From Halohasta salina (lineage in GTDB: Archaea > Halobacteriota > Halobacteria > Halobacteriales > Haloferacaceae), in assembly GCF_024178165.1 (NCBI RefSeq), contig NZ_JAMZIE010000003.1, positions 433,672 through 497,671 of the forward strand: a DNA stretch of 64,000 bases, read 5' to 3'. Numbering within the stretch: position 1 is the stretch's first letter; each line of letters begins with the position of its first letter. Made by a program: the position numbers and the translations under genes. Below are positions 18,155 through 25,957 of the stretch, piece by piece. The notes below the pieces were generated by a model that did not search any database, was not told the DNA's origin, and saw only the letters and a program-made list of their open reading frames with translations.

Positions 18155-18865
18155 ATGACTCTCTCGATCGCGCTTGCCGGTGTCGACGACCACCTCGCCG
18201 CGGCGATCGACGCCGCCGACGGGCTCGCCGTCGACCCCGATCGGGCCGACCTCCTCGTCACGGTCGGCGAGGATCCGCTGACCGACTGTGCGGCTCGCGG
18301 CGAGTCGCGGCCGATCCTGCCGGCGGGCCTCGACGCCGACTGGAGCCCCGACCCCGAGGCGGTGCCGGAGTTGGTGGCCGGCGAGACCGTCGACGCGCTG
18401 CCGACCGTCGAGGCCACGCCGCTGGCCGTCTCGGTCGGCGACACCGCCGCGAGTGCCGCCTTCGACGTGACGCTGGTGACGAGCGAGCCGGCGAGGATCT
18501 CGGAGTACACGGTGTCGGTCGACGGCCGGACCCATGCCACGTTCCGGGCCGACGGCGTCGTCGTCGCCACGCCGTTGGGCAGCGGCGGCTACGCACGGGC
18601 CGCCGGCGGCCCGCAACTGGCCTTCGGGACCGGCCTCGCGGTCGTCCCCATCGCCCCGTTTGCGACGATCGCCGACGCGTGGGTGCTCCAGCCCCCGCTG
18701 TCGATCCGCGTCGAGCGCGACGACGCGGTCGACGTCTTCGCCGACACCGACCGGCTGGCCGCCGCCGGGGTCGGGTTCACCGCCGACATCGAACCCGCGC
18801 CGGCGCTGTCGCTGGTCGACTGTCGCAATTGGAAAAACTCTAATGAGTCGTTGCCCCACTCGTAG
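18155..18865 (+). CDS. NAD kinase-like protein with degenerate catalytic motifs
   Basis: A 236-residue protein. The C-terminal half resembles the beta domain of ATP-NAD kinases (FRADGVVVATPLGSGGYARAAGG, then VVPIAPFA). The usual GGDGT catalytic motif is not present: the equivalent place reads VTVGEDPL (about residues 31-38), and the usual NE-containing segment is also absent. The N-terminal alpha/beta domain is short. I infer an inactive or altered kinase paralogue that may sense NAD(P). It ends two bases before the next gene, so the pair may be an operon. Confidence 0.78.
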   Translation: MTLSIALAGVDDHLAAAIDAADGLAVDPDRADLLVTVGEDPLTDCAARGESRPILPAGLDADWSPDPEAVPELVAGETVDALPTVEATPLAVSVGDTAASAAFDVTLVTSEPARISEYTVSVDGRTHATFRADGVVVATPLGSGGYARAAGGPQLAFGTGLAVVPIAPFATIADAWVLQPPLSIRVERDDAVDVFADTDRLAAAGVGFTADIEPAPALSLVDCRNWKNSNESLPHS

Positions 18866-18867
18866 AT

Positions 18868-19305
18868 ATGGACCCACTGCAGTTTCTCGTTCCACTGGGC
18901 TGGATCGAGACCATCGGACCGATCATGCCAATCGCTATCTTGGTGCTCGTCGTAGCGAACATCGGGGCCCGGATCCTCGAAAACCGCCGGCAATCCTGGC
19001 AGGCCGACAACGACGAGCAGCTGACTCGCCACCCGCTCAACACGGTTACGACGATGGGCATCGTCACCCTCGGACTGCTGTTCGTCGTCTACCGGCCGAT
19101 CAGCGGGATGATCATGATGATCCCGATCTTCGGGCTGTTCGTCGCCGACGTTTTCGAGTACGAGAGCCGACAGGTCGAGGCCGACAACGACCTCGAATTC
19201 GAGTGGCCAAAGGCAACGCTGCTGGCGGCGGGGCTGACGCTCTTCTACGCGATGTACTACGCGTTCCAGCCGATCTACTCGCCGTATCTCGACCTGATTT
19301 TCTAG
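18868..19305 (+). CDS. Small membrane protein, unknown function
   Basis: A 145-residue protein with about four hydrophobic segments (around 12-34, 60-80, 82-98, 113-133). The sequence between helix 1 and 2 is polar (ENRRQSWQADNDEQL). It looks like one of the uncharacterised haloarchaeal families found next to the cytochrome b genes. It starts two bases after the NAD-kinase-like gene. It converges with the membrane protein at 19307, with one base between their stops. No function can be assigned. Confidence 0.8.
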   Translation: MDPLQFLVPLGWIETIGPIMPIAILVLVVANIGARILENRRQSWQADNDEQLTRHPLNTVTTMGIVTLGLLFVVYRPISGMIMMIPIFGLFVADVFEYESRQVEADNDLEFEWPKATLLAAGLTLFYAMYYAFQPIYSPYLDLIF

Positions 19306-19306
19306 G

Positions 19307-19804
19307 TTAGCCGCCGAAGTACCAGAGTTCGTACACCGACCGCAGCAGGCTCGCGGCGAGGATCCCACCCCCAACAGCCAACAGGCCGCTCACGACGTCG
19401 ACGCCCGCCGTCGACGGGATGGGCCCGTTGGCGAGCTTCGACACCAGCCGCCAGACGACCACCAGCCCGCCGACCGCGACGGCGGCCTCGATGGCCCGGA
19501 GCAGCGTGTAGCCGGCCCGGTCGACCACCTGTCGACGGATGGTGGTCTCGGCACGGAACGCCCGGTAACTGCTGTGGAGGGTTTCGAGGACGACCACGCC
19601 GGCCAGCGCCGCCCCGACCAGCGGGACGACGACCAGCGGGAGGATCGCCCCCTCGGCGATCGACGACAGGTCGACCCCGCCGGGGCCGACGACGCCGAGA
19701 AAGCCGGCGACGCCGCCCAACAGACCGAGGCAGATCCCGATGAGCTTGCTCGCCTGCAGCGGACAGTCGGCGAGCGAACGACGCAGCTCTCGCGGGTGTG
19801 TCAT
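19307..19804 (-). CDS. Hypothetical membrane protein
   Basis: A 165-residue protein with about four hydrophobic segments (around 19-42, 48-75, 100-120, 140-160) and a basic connecting loop (RAFRAETTIRRQVVDRAG). I do not recognise the family. A TATA-like GATAATAG on the minus strand (19828-19836) lies 28 bases upstream of the ATG, so it has its own promoter and is not simply the tail of the cytochrome operon, which ends 88 bases upstream. Confidence 0.75.
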   Translation of the reverse strand: MTHPRELRRSLADCPLQASKLIGICLGLLGGVAGFLGVVGPGGVDLSSIAEGAILPLVVVPLVGAALAGVVVLETLHSSYRAFRAETTIRRQVVDRAGYTLLRAIEAAVAVGGLVVVWRLVSKLANGPIPSTAGVDVVSGLLAVGGGILAASLLRSVYELWYFGG

Positions 19805-19891
19805 ACCCCTCGTTGGGTCGAGACGGCTATTATCGTCCGGAAACCTAAAAGGGCGATTGTAGTCTTCCGACGGTTCGACGGGCCGGGCCGG

Positions 19892-20167
19892 TTAGCTCGA
19901 CTCGCGTCGCTCTTCGAGCGCGGCGGCGGCCTCGCGACCGGCCGGGATCAGCAGCCAGAACGTCAGTGCCCCGAGGATCGCCGTCCACAGGAAGATGTCG
20001 ATGAGGAATATCGAGATCGCATCGAACACGTTCCCCGGCTCCGGCGGTGGGGCGATCAGTTGGTTCGTCATGAAGAAGGATGGCGTCTGGTACCAGCCAG
20101 CCAACACCATCCAGACGAGCCCTGCTCCGGTCAGGATTCCGAACCCCTTGATGAACTCATCAGCCAT
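19892..20167 (-). CDS. Small membrane subunit-like protein of the cytochrome b operon
   Basis: A 91-residue protein with two predicted membrane helices (about 9-27 and 52-75) separated by a loop with PSFFMTNQLIAPPPEPG. It is the last gene of the halocyanin-cytochrome b operon, four bases after the previous gene. Unknown family, probably a small accessory subunit of the complex; that role is inferred only from operon position. Confidence 0.78.
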   Translation of the reverse strand: MADEFIKGFGILTGAGLVWMVLAGWYQTPSFFMTNQLIAPPPEPGNVFDAISIFLIDIFLWTAILGALTFWLLIPAGREAAAALEERRESS

Positions 20168-20171
20168 TGTT

Positions 20172-20534
20172 CTAGGCTTCGTCGGCGTCCTCTTGACTGT
20201 TTCCCATTCCCGCGGTCCGGAACCGACTGCTCAGGATGAAGACGCCCGACCCGAGGGCCATCAGGCTCAGGCCGACCACCCCGAGGAGCCCGGTCAGGAT
20301 CCCCTGATCGGGGCTGATCCCGCTCGTCTCGATCGCCAGCACGATCAGGCTCCGAAGCACGCTTACCTGTAAGGTGGCCGCATCGAGCAGGATGAAGCCG
20401 GCCAAGATGCTGGTCGCCGCGATCAGTGTCGAAAACACCGTGATCGTCTTGTAGAGCCGCAAGGGGACGACGACGTCACGCCCCCGGCCCGGCGAGGCGT
20501 CGGTCGACTCGCCTGCGGCGTCGGAATCGCTCAT
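20172..20534 (-). CDS. Small membrane subunit-like protein of the cytochrome b operon
   Basis: A 120-residue protein with an acidic N-terminus (about 1-20) and hydrophobic segments around 26-50, 54-70 and 76-102. The segment KTITVFSTLIAATSILAGFILLDAAT is the first helix. It lies between the subunit IV-like gene and the last gene of the operon. No catalytic motif is visible. By context an accessory or assembly subunit of the cytochrome b complex. Confidence 0.78.
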   Translation of the reverse strand: MSDSDAAGESTDASPGRGRDVVVPLRLYKTITVFSTLIAATSILAGFILLDAATLQVSVLRSLIVLAIETSGISPDQGILTGLLGVVGLSLMALGSGVFILSSRFRTAGMGNSQEDADEA

Positions 20535-20578
20535 ACGGATAGAAGGGACCGCACCGATTAATAGCCGGCGTTTGCCGC

Positions 20579-21346
20579 TTATTTCGGCGGGCGCAGCATG
20601 TAGTACCGGCGGTTGAGCCCGTACATGTAGCCTTCACGCATCGTCTTGAGGACGGCGTAGGTGATGATCCCCGCGACGACCGGGAAGACGAACACGATGT
20701 TGAGCTGCAGTGGCAGCGGCAGCGGGATCAGGTTCTGGACCGCCAGCGCCGCGATCGTGATCGAGAACACCGCGCCCCCGACACCGATCGACGCCCAGAA
20801 CGGCTGTTCGACCGGCCTGCGGGCACTCCCCTTGTTGAGGTAAGGTAGCAGCGCGACCGCGCCGACGACGACGACGTTCGCGAGGACGCCGTACAGCTGG
20901 TCGGACAGCAGCTTGCCGCCGTCGAGGACGGCCAGCCCGGGGTTCAGCGGGTTCAGCTTGAGCAGCCCGAACGACCAGTAGAGATACCAGTCGGGCAGGA
21001 TGATCTCGGGGGTGGAACTCGGATCCGCCGGCGCTTCGAGGCTCGGCGGCAGCGCCGCCGCGATCAGGACGATCATCCCGACGAAGAACATCGAGATCGA
21101 GAGGTTCCGGATGATCTCGTGTGGCCATGTCGGGAAGCCCAGCACGTCGCGTTCGACGTAGTCGGACTCGTTGCGGAGGTCTTGGTCCTCGCGACGGGAG
21201 CGCTCGAAGTACTCGTAGGTCAGCCGGGAGAGTCCGGCCTTCCGTTCCTTCCGTTCGCTCCAGGTCGGGACCTCGTCGTCCGGCGCGACGATCCCGGTTT
21301 CCCCGCCGTCGGTACGAGCGTCGTCAGTTGTCTCGTTTTCGCTCAT
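20579..21346 (-). CDS. petD: Cytochrome b C-terminal subunit (PetD/subunit IV-like)
   Basis: A 255-residue protein with a soluble acidic N-terminus (about 1-75) and four C-terminal membrane helices. It carries PDWYLYWSFGLLK, the equivalent of the PEWY quinol-oxidation loop with Asp for Glu, and corresponds to subunit IV of b6f complexes. It starts four bases after the N-terminal cytochrome b gene. Together they should form the split cytochrome b that oxidises menaquinol and pumps protons through the Q cycle. The final helix is followed by a basic tail (MREGYMYGLNRRYYMLRPPK). Confidence 0.9.
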   Translation of the reverse strand: MSENETTDDARTDGGETGIVAPDDEVPTWSERKERKAGLSRLTYEYFERSRREDQDLRNESDYVERDVLGFPTWPHEIIRNLSISMFFVGMIVLIAAALPPSLEAPADPSSTPEIILPDWYLYWSFGLLKLNPLNPGLAVLDGGKLLSDQLYGVLANVVVVGAVALLPYLNKGSARRPVEQPFWASIGVGGAVFSITIAALAVQNLIPLPLPLQLNIVFVFPVVAGIITYAVLKTMREGYMYGLNRRYYMLRPPK

Positions 21347-21350
21347 TGTC

Positions 21351-22145
21351 TTAGTGTGGCTCCGCGATGCCCTGCACCCAGACGATGCCGATGTGGAGCG
21401 CGATCAGCGCCGTCACCACGAACGGCAGGACGAACACGTGCAGGATGTACATTCGTATCAGCGTTGCCTGTCCGAGTGTGAAGCCACCGAACAGCAGTTG
21501 GGCGGCCCACTCCCCGACGATCGGGGTCGCAAGCGCCATCTCGACGCCGATCTGGCCGGCCCAGAACGCCAGCTGGTTCCACGGCAGCAGGTAGCCGGTG
21601 TAGCCGAAGACCATCGAGAGGCTGATCAGGATGATGCCGAGCAGCCAGTTCAGCTCACGCGGTTCCTTGTAGGAGCCGGTGAAGTACACCCGGAGCATGT
21701 GGAGGAACACTGCGGCCATCATGATCTGGGCGGCCCACCGGTGGATGCTCCGCAGGGCGAAGCCGAACTGGAGTTCGGTCATGATCATCTCGATGGAGTT
21801 GTACGCCGCCGAGGGGTCGCCTGCGGCCGTCGGCGCGTAGTAGAACCCCAACAGCGCCCCCGACACCGCGGCGACGATGTACGCCAGCGTCGAGAAGAAG
21901 CCCAGCGAGTACAGGGGGTACCAGTACCAGAACTTGTTGTCCAGATCGTACTGTTCGGTGTGGCTCTTCGGCATCTGGAGGTTGACCTTGTAGTAGGCGT
22001 CCTCCAGCAACTCGAGGTAGTCGACGATACGGAGTCGACGATCGAGGAACACCAACGTCGTCAGAAAGACCGACTCGATCGGAGTCAGGTCCTTCGTTTT
22101 AAGCCACCCGTAGTGGTCGAAGTCGTCTTTTTTCTCTAAACTCAT
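21351..22145 (-). CDS. petB: Cytochrome b N-terminal subunit (cytochrome b6-like)
   Basis: A 264-residue four-helix cytochrome b. Heme ligands are the His pairs in SIHRWAAQIMMAAVFLHML (13 residues between) and HVFVLPFVVTALIALH (14 residues between); the 14-residue spacing is the cytochrome b6 type. YTGYLLPWNQLAFW is the conserved quinone-site region. I see no cysteine in the N-terminal part where b6 attaches its extra heme, so a heme c-n is not expected. It forms the core of a quinol-oxidising complex with the PetD-like subunit. It lies in the middle of the operon with gaps of 3-4 bases on both sides. Confidence 0.93.
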   Translation of the reverse strand: MSLEKKDDFDHYGWLKTKDLTPIESVFLTTLVFLDRRLRIVDYLELLEDAYYKVNLQMPKSHTEQYDLDNKFWYWYPLYSLGFFSTLAYIVAAVSGALLGFYYAPTAAGDPSAAYNSIEMIMTELQFGFALRSIHRWAAQIMMAAVFLHMLRVYFTGSYKEPRELNWLLGIILISLSMVFGYTGYLLPWNQLAFWAGQIGVEMALATPIVGEWAAQLLFGGFTLGQATLIRMYILHVFVLPFVVTALIALHIGIVWVQGIAEPH

Positions 22146-22148
22146 TGG

Positions 22149-22538
22149 TTATCGTTTGTAGTATGGGTAGATCGCTCGTTTGACCGTGTCCCACGCCTGC
22201 TCGCCGCCCAGTTGGACACCGTCGACCTGATCGCTTTCGAGGTAGAGGTCCTCCCACTTCCGGCGGCGCTTCTTGACGATCATCACGTCCGGCAGGAACT
22301 CCTTACGATACAGTGCGAGGATGAACGCCAGATCGATGAAGATCAGCCCCAACAGTGCACCGACGAACATGTTGCCGAACTCGGTGCCGGCCCAGCCGGC
22401 GACCAGCGAGTACACGAAGAAGAACACGAGGACGACCTCGATCAGCGTCAACATGACGATCCCGATGGCCGCCGCCGTCGACTCTCTTGCCGGTTCGTAG
22501 CGGTGGATATCGCCGTAGGTACTCCCGGACGACGACAT
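22149..22538 (-). CDS. Two-helix membrane protein of the cytochrome b operon
   Basis: A 129-residue protein with two membrane helices (about 21-44 and 49-68) and a basic cytoplasmic C-terminal region (KKRRRKWEDLYLESDQVDGV). The ATG at 22538 shares one base with the stop of the halocyanin gene (TGATG), so translational coupling is likely; a longer frame upstream only shadows that gene. No known motif. Position between copper protein and cytochrome b suggests a structural subunit or adaptor between them. Confidence 0.82.
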   Translation of the reverse strand: MSSSGSTYGDIHRYEPARESTAAAIGIVMLTLIEVVLVFFFVYSLVAGWAGTEFGNMFVGALLGLIFIDLAFILALYRKEFLPDVMIVKKRRRKWEDLYLESDQVDGVQLGGEQAWDTVKRAIYPYYKR

Positions 22539-23176
22539 CAGGCACCACCCTGCCCTGTGTTCGGCGATTCGCCGTACTTTAGCACGTAGAAGGCGAACAC
22601 GAGGCTCACCGCGATGCCGAGGAAGCTGACGATGCCGACGTAGTGTTTCTGGATCGGGACGCCCGCCTCGTGGGCCAGATCCTCGGGCCAACCGCCAGCC
22701 CCACCGCCGACCTCGACGGTCGGGACGTCCTCGCCGACCCCGACCGCCCCGAGCATGCCCAGCGAGGCGTGTGGTTCACACTGGTAGTTGGTGATCCCCG
22801 CGTGCTCTTCGGTGAACTCGAACTCGTAGGTGGCTCCCGCCTCGGCCTGCAGTTCGCTTTCGAGGCTCGCCGGGCCGTCGGAGGTCACGACGTTGTGGTC
22901 GCCACCCTCGCCGGTCCACTCCCAGATCACGGTCGTTCCCGGGTCGATCCAGATACCTGCCGGGGAGAACGCAAGGTTGCCACCGTTACCGCTGGCACCG
23001 ACTTCTACGGTGACCTCGGATTCGCCTCGGAGGTCCTCAATACCGCCATCGACGCCTTCGAGTTCAGCAAAATCCGGCTGAACCGTCTGGGCTGCGGCCG
23101 TGCCGCTTCCGGCGGCAACAGCCGTCGTGGCGGCGGCAGAGCCTCCCGCTGTTCGGATGAAATCCCGCCGTTTCAT
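22538..23176 (-). CDS. Membrane-anchored halocyanin-like blue copper protein
   Basis: A 212-residue cupredoxin. A Tat signal (MKRRDFIRTAGG) is followed by a plastocyanin-like domain (about 50-150) with type 1 copper ligands in order: His of GGDHNVV, Cys and His of NYQCEPH, and Met of LGML. Unusually for halocyanin, a C-terminal transmembrane helix follows (about 177-198, GIVSFLGIAVSLVFAFYVLK). It is first in the cytochrome b operon, where a Rieske protein gene would be expected. I infer that it accepts electrons from the cytochrome b complex. The promoter box is at 23202-23209. Confidence 0.92.
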   Translation of the reverse strand: MKRRDFIRTAGGSAAATTAVAAGSGTAAAQTVQPDFAELEGVDGGIEDLRGESEVTVEVGASGNGGNLAFSPAGIWIDPGTTVIWEWTGEGGDHNVVTSDGPASLESELQAEAGATYEFEFTEEHAGITNYQCEPHASLGMLGAVGVGEDVPTVEVGGGAGGWPEDLAHEAGVPIQKHYVGIVSFLGIAVSLVFAFYVLKYGESPNTGQGGA

Positions 23177-23201
23177 ACGGCACTAAATCAGCACGCGTCG
23201 G

Positions 23202-23209
23202 GCTTAAAC
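23202..23209 (-). promoter_or_regulatory. TATA-like box for the cytochrome b operon
   Basis: Minus-strand GTTTAAGC centred 29 bases before the halocyanin ATG. It should drive the five downstream genes to 19892, whose gaps are 0-44 bases. Confidence 0.65.
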
Positions 23210-23240
23210 CCACCGACTATCGCCGACGAGATACGGCGGG

Positions 23241-24122
23241 CTACGCCCCCTCAGTCTCGCGATCTCGGCTGTCTCGCTCGTCGTCGGTGTCGACTGCTGG
23301 CGCGTCGGTCCGACCGGGGACCTCCGGCCGGTCGAATCCCTCGGTTTCGACCGCTCGCAATCGGTTGCGGTACTGCTCGGCTCGGAACCGGTCGGAGAGC
23401 CGCGCGTTGGCAACCAGCGAGAACAACAGCACACCCACGATCAGAAACAGCCCGCCGATCACCGGCGCGACCAGTCCGATGTCGGTCACCAGCCACGCCA
23501 CGAGCAGCCCAACCCCGCCCAGCAGTTGCATGCCGGCGATAAGCTGGATCATCAGGTTGCCGAGTTCGCCGGTCTGTTCGGGCACCGACTCCGGAGCGGG
23601 GAGTTCGTACCCCGCCGGCGGCTCGCCGACCTCGTATTCCTCCATCGAACACATCGCCACCACGGGCTCGACGTCCCGCCGGATGCCGCCTTCCCCCTCG
23701 ACGGTGCCGTCCGGCGAGACGGTCGCATACCCCTCGTCGGAGTACACCAGCAGGCGGTTGCCCCCTTCGGTGGACTCCCGTTCGATCACGCCGAAGATAT
23801 CCCGGCTGGCGATCCGGGCTTTGAGATCCGCCTCGACGCGGTCGACGAGTTCGGGGCCGGTGATCCACGTCTCGGGGTCGAACGCCGCCTCCCACTCTTC
23901 GGCGCTCATCCGGGCCATATCCGCCGGGCCGAAGTCCTCGAAGTCGTACTCGGCATCGACCTGCTCGCGGAGCGCCTCGAGGTCATCGGCCGCGGTGGCC
24001 GCACCGTCAGCCGCCCCCTCGCCCGACTCCGCATCGCCGGTCGCCTCGGCCTCGGCGGTGCGTTCGGCCTCGGCGTCGGTCGCGGCGTGGTCGACCGCCC
24101 GGTCGTCCGATGAGTCGCTCAT
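23241..24122 (-). CDS. Acidic membrane-anchored protein upstream of the cytochrome b operon
   Basis: A 293-residue protein. Residues 1-45 are low-complexity and acidic; about 55-180 form a soluble domain (EEWEAAFDPETWITGPELVDRVEADLKARIASRDIF) with no C-x-H/C-x2-H Rieske pattern; two membrane helices lie around 194-213 and 217-238; the tail is polar. It is conserved, as far as I recall, beside haloarchaeal cytochrome b genes. It is upstream of the halocyanin gene on the same strand but separated by a promoter. Function unknown; an assembly factor or extra subunit is an inference. Confidence 0.8.
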   Translation of the reverse strand: MSDSSDDRAVDHAATDAEAERTAEAEATGDAESGEGAADGAATAADDLEALREQVDAEYDFEDFGPADMARMSAEEWEAAFDPETWITGPELVDRVEADLKARIASRDIFGVIERESTEGGNRLLVYSDEGYATVSPDGTVEGEGGIRRDVEPVVAMCSMEEYEVGEPPAGYELPAPESVPEQTGELGNLMIQLIAGMQLLGGVGLLVAWLVTDIGLVAPVIGGLFLIVGVLLFSLVANARLSDRFRAEQYRNRLRAVETEGFDRPEVPGRTDAPAVDTDDERDSRDRETEGA

Positions 24123-24265
24123 TGCCCGAACGTTACGCCGGAAGCCATGTTAGCCTAGCGGTTTTTCCCGTCCGGAGCCGCCGTCGCCGCCACACGACGA
24201 TCGGTTGCCACCGCCCGGTCGACGACACGGGTTCCAGTGTCGCTGTCGCCCCGCCGAAACGTCGT

Positions 24266-24273
24266 GGTTTTAC
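24266..24273 (+). promoter_or_regulatory. TATA-like box for dph2
   Basis: GGTTTTAC centred 27 bases before the ATG at 24297, which decides that start against a longer open frame from 24237. Confidence 0.6.
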
Positions 24274-24296
24274 GTCTCGGTTCGAAACGGGAAGTA

Positions 24297-25355
24297 ATGA
24301 GCCACGACGCCACCGACGACGGGTATTCGGAGGGCGACCTCCGGAACACGGGGATGAACCTCCGGCACGACCGCGAGTGGGATTACGAACTCGAACGCAT
24401 CGTCGAGGAGATCGAGGAACGGGACGCCGAGAAGGTCGGCCTCCAGTTCCCCGAGGGTCTCAAACGCCGCGGCCCGGCGGTCGCCGATGATCTCCGGGAG
24501 GTCGTCGACCGCGACATCACGATCATGCTGTCGGGCCAACCCTGCTACGGGGCCTGCGACCTCGATACGTTCCTGATGCGGCGGACCGATGTCTTCGTCC
24601 ACTTCGGTCACTCGCCGATGAAGGAGTCGGACAAGATCATCTACGTCCCGCTGTTCTCGAACGTCGACCCCTTCCCGATCCTCGAAGAGTCCCTCGACGA
24701 ACTCGAAGACCCCGACGACGACCCCGCCGTGGGGCTGGTGACGACCGCCCAGCACATGAACCGCTTCGGCGAGATGGTCGACTGGCTCGAAGACAGAGGG
24801 TATGAAGTCCACACACGGCGGGGGGACGACCGACTCACCTACGAGGGACAGGTCCTCGGCTGCAACTACGCCTCGGCGGACATCGACGCCGAGCAAGTCC
24901 TCTATGTCGGGGGCGGCAAGTTCCACCCGATGGGGCTGGCGATGGAACACCAAGAGAAGAACGTCGTCATCGCCGATCCGGTCAACAACGTCGTGACGAT
25001 TGCGGACCCCGAGAAGTTCCTCAAACAGCGGTACGCCACGGTCCACAAGGCGATGGACGCCGAGAAGTGGGGCGTCATCTTCTGTACCAAGATCGGGCAG
25101 GGTCGCTGGGAGGTCGCCGAGGAGATCCTCGACAACAACGAGAACGCCTACCTCATTACGATGGACGAGGTCACCCCCGACCGACTCCTCAACTTCGATA
25201 TGGACGCCTTCGTCAATACGGGCTGTCCGCGGATCACGACCGACGACGGCCCGCGGTTCAACAAGCCGATGCTCACCCCCGGCGAGTACGAGATCGCCGT
25301 CGGCAACAAGCCGCTCGAAGACTTGGAGTTCGACACCTTCCACGGCACGTGGTGA
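24297..25355 (+). CDS. dph2: 2-(3-amino-3-carboxypropyl)histidine synthase Dph2
   Basis: A 352-residue Dph2, a noncanonical radical-SAM enzyme that transfers the aminocarboxypropyl group of SAM to a histidine of elongation factor 2, the first step of diphthamide formation. The three cysteines for the 4Fe-4S cluster are one per domain: SGQPCYGACD, VLGCNY and NTGCPRI. GLQFPEGLKRR near the N-terminus is also characteristic. In archaea a homodimer does the job that Dph1-Dph2 does in eukaryotes. The PP-loop gene at 51353 could relate to the final amidation step, but that link is weak. Confidence 0.93.
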   Translation: MSHDATDDGYSEGDLRNTGMNLRHDREWDYELERIVEEIEERDAEKVGLQFPEGLKRRGPAVADDLREVVDRDITIMLSGQPCYGACDLDTFLMRRTDVFVHFGHSPMKESDKIIYVPLFSNVDPFPILEESLDELEDPDDDPAVGLVTTAQHMNRFGEMVDWLEDRGYEVHTRRGDDRLTYEGQVLGCNYASADIDAEQVLYVGGGKFHPMGLAMEHQEKNVVIADPVNNVVTIADPEKFLKQRYATVHKAMDAEKWGVIFCTKIGQGRWEVAEEILDNNENAYLITMDEVTPDRLLNFDMDAFVNTGCPRITTDDGPRFNKPMLTPGEYEIAVGNKPLEDLEFDTFHGTW

Positions 25356-25427
25356 GCCACCCGGTCGGCGGCCGTGACTGACGGCTAAATGCGGATGTTT
25401 TAGACCGTCGACGGCCAACGGTCGGTA

Positions 25428-25907
25428 ATGGTCGAAGACGTGACGATCGCGACGCTGACGGCCCTGTCGGTGACTGCGAGCTTTCCCTTCTTCCTTTACG
25501 GCGCGTGGATCATGATCGACGCCGAGACGGTGACCTGGGACGTGCTCACTCACCACCTCAAATTCATCGCCGTCGGGCTGACCCTGACGACGGTACCGAT
25601 GGTCACGTGGATGATGCCGCGGCTGTTCGACCAGCTTGGCGGCCTCTCGGCGCTGCATGCGTTCCTCGGCTTGCAGGCCTACGCACTGTTGGTCGTCGGG
25701 TTGACCGGCATCGTCCGCATCTTTCAGGCCAAGCGGAACGCCGACCTCTATGCGAACCCGGATCAGGACATCGACCTCAACGATCTCCACGAGAACATGA
25801 GCGCCTGGCGCGCACGCCTCCGGATGGGCGTCTTCGGTTACACGCTGTTTTGGATCGCCGCCTGGCTGGTCGGCATCTATCGCTACGTGCTCCGATACCT
25901 TTTATAA
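25428..25907 (+). CDS. Four-helix membrane protein, unknown function
   Basis: A 159-residue protein with four predicted helices (about 8-27, 40-62, 76-98 and 128-155). Conserved-looking His residues lie at helix ends (LTHHLKFIAVG, ALHAFLGLQAYALL), a pattern seen in heme b-binding four-helix membrane proteins such as DUF420- or cytochrome b561-like families. Whether it binds heme is a guess. A TATA-like GTTTTAGA at 25396-25403 lies 28 bases upstream. It belongs to the same neighbourhood as the cytochrome b operon. Confidence 0.78.
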   Translation: MVEDVTIATLTALSVTASFPFFLYGAWIMIDAETVTWDVLTHHLKFIAVGLTLTTVPMVTWMMPRLFDQLGGLSALHAFLGLQAYALLVVGLTGIVRIFQAKRNADLYANPDQDIDLNDLHENMSAWRARLRMGVFGYTLFWIAAWLVGIYRYVLRYLL

Positions 25908-25957
25908 CCAGACCGGTGCCGAGTGTTCAGTAGTCGGCGACTACCTATTAGGGTCGG

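Noticed and set aside
23241..24122. Rieske iron-sulfur protein candidate beside the cytochrome b operon
   Set aside because: The protein has two membrane helices but no C-x-H and C-x2-H ligand motifs.
24270..25790. 506-codon open frame on the minus strand opposite dph2
   Set aside because: Spans dph2 and the next gene; no motif and composition unlike real haloarchaeal proteins.
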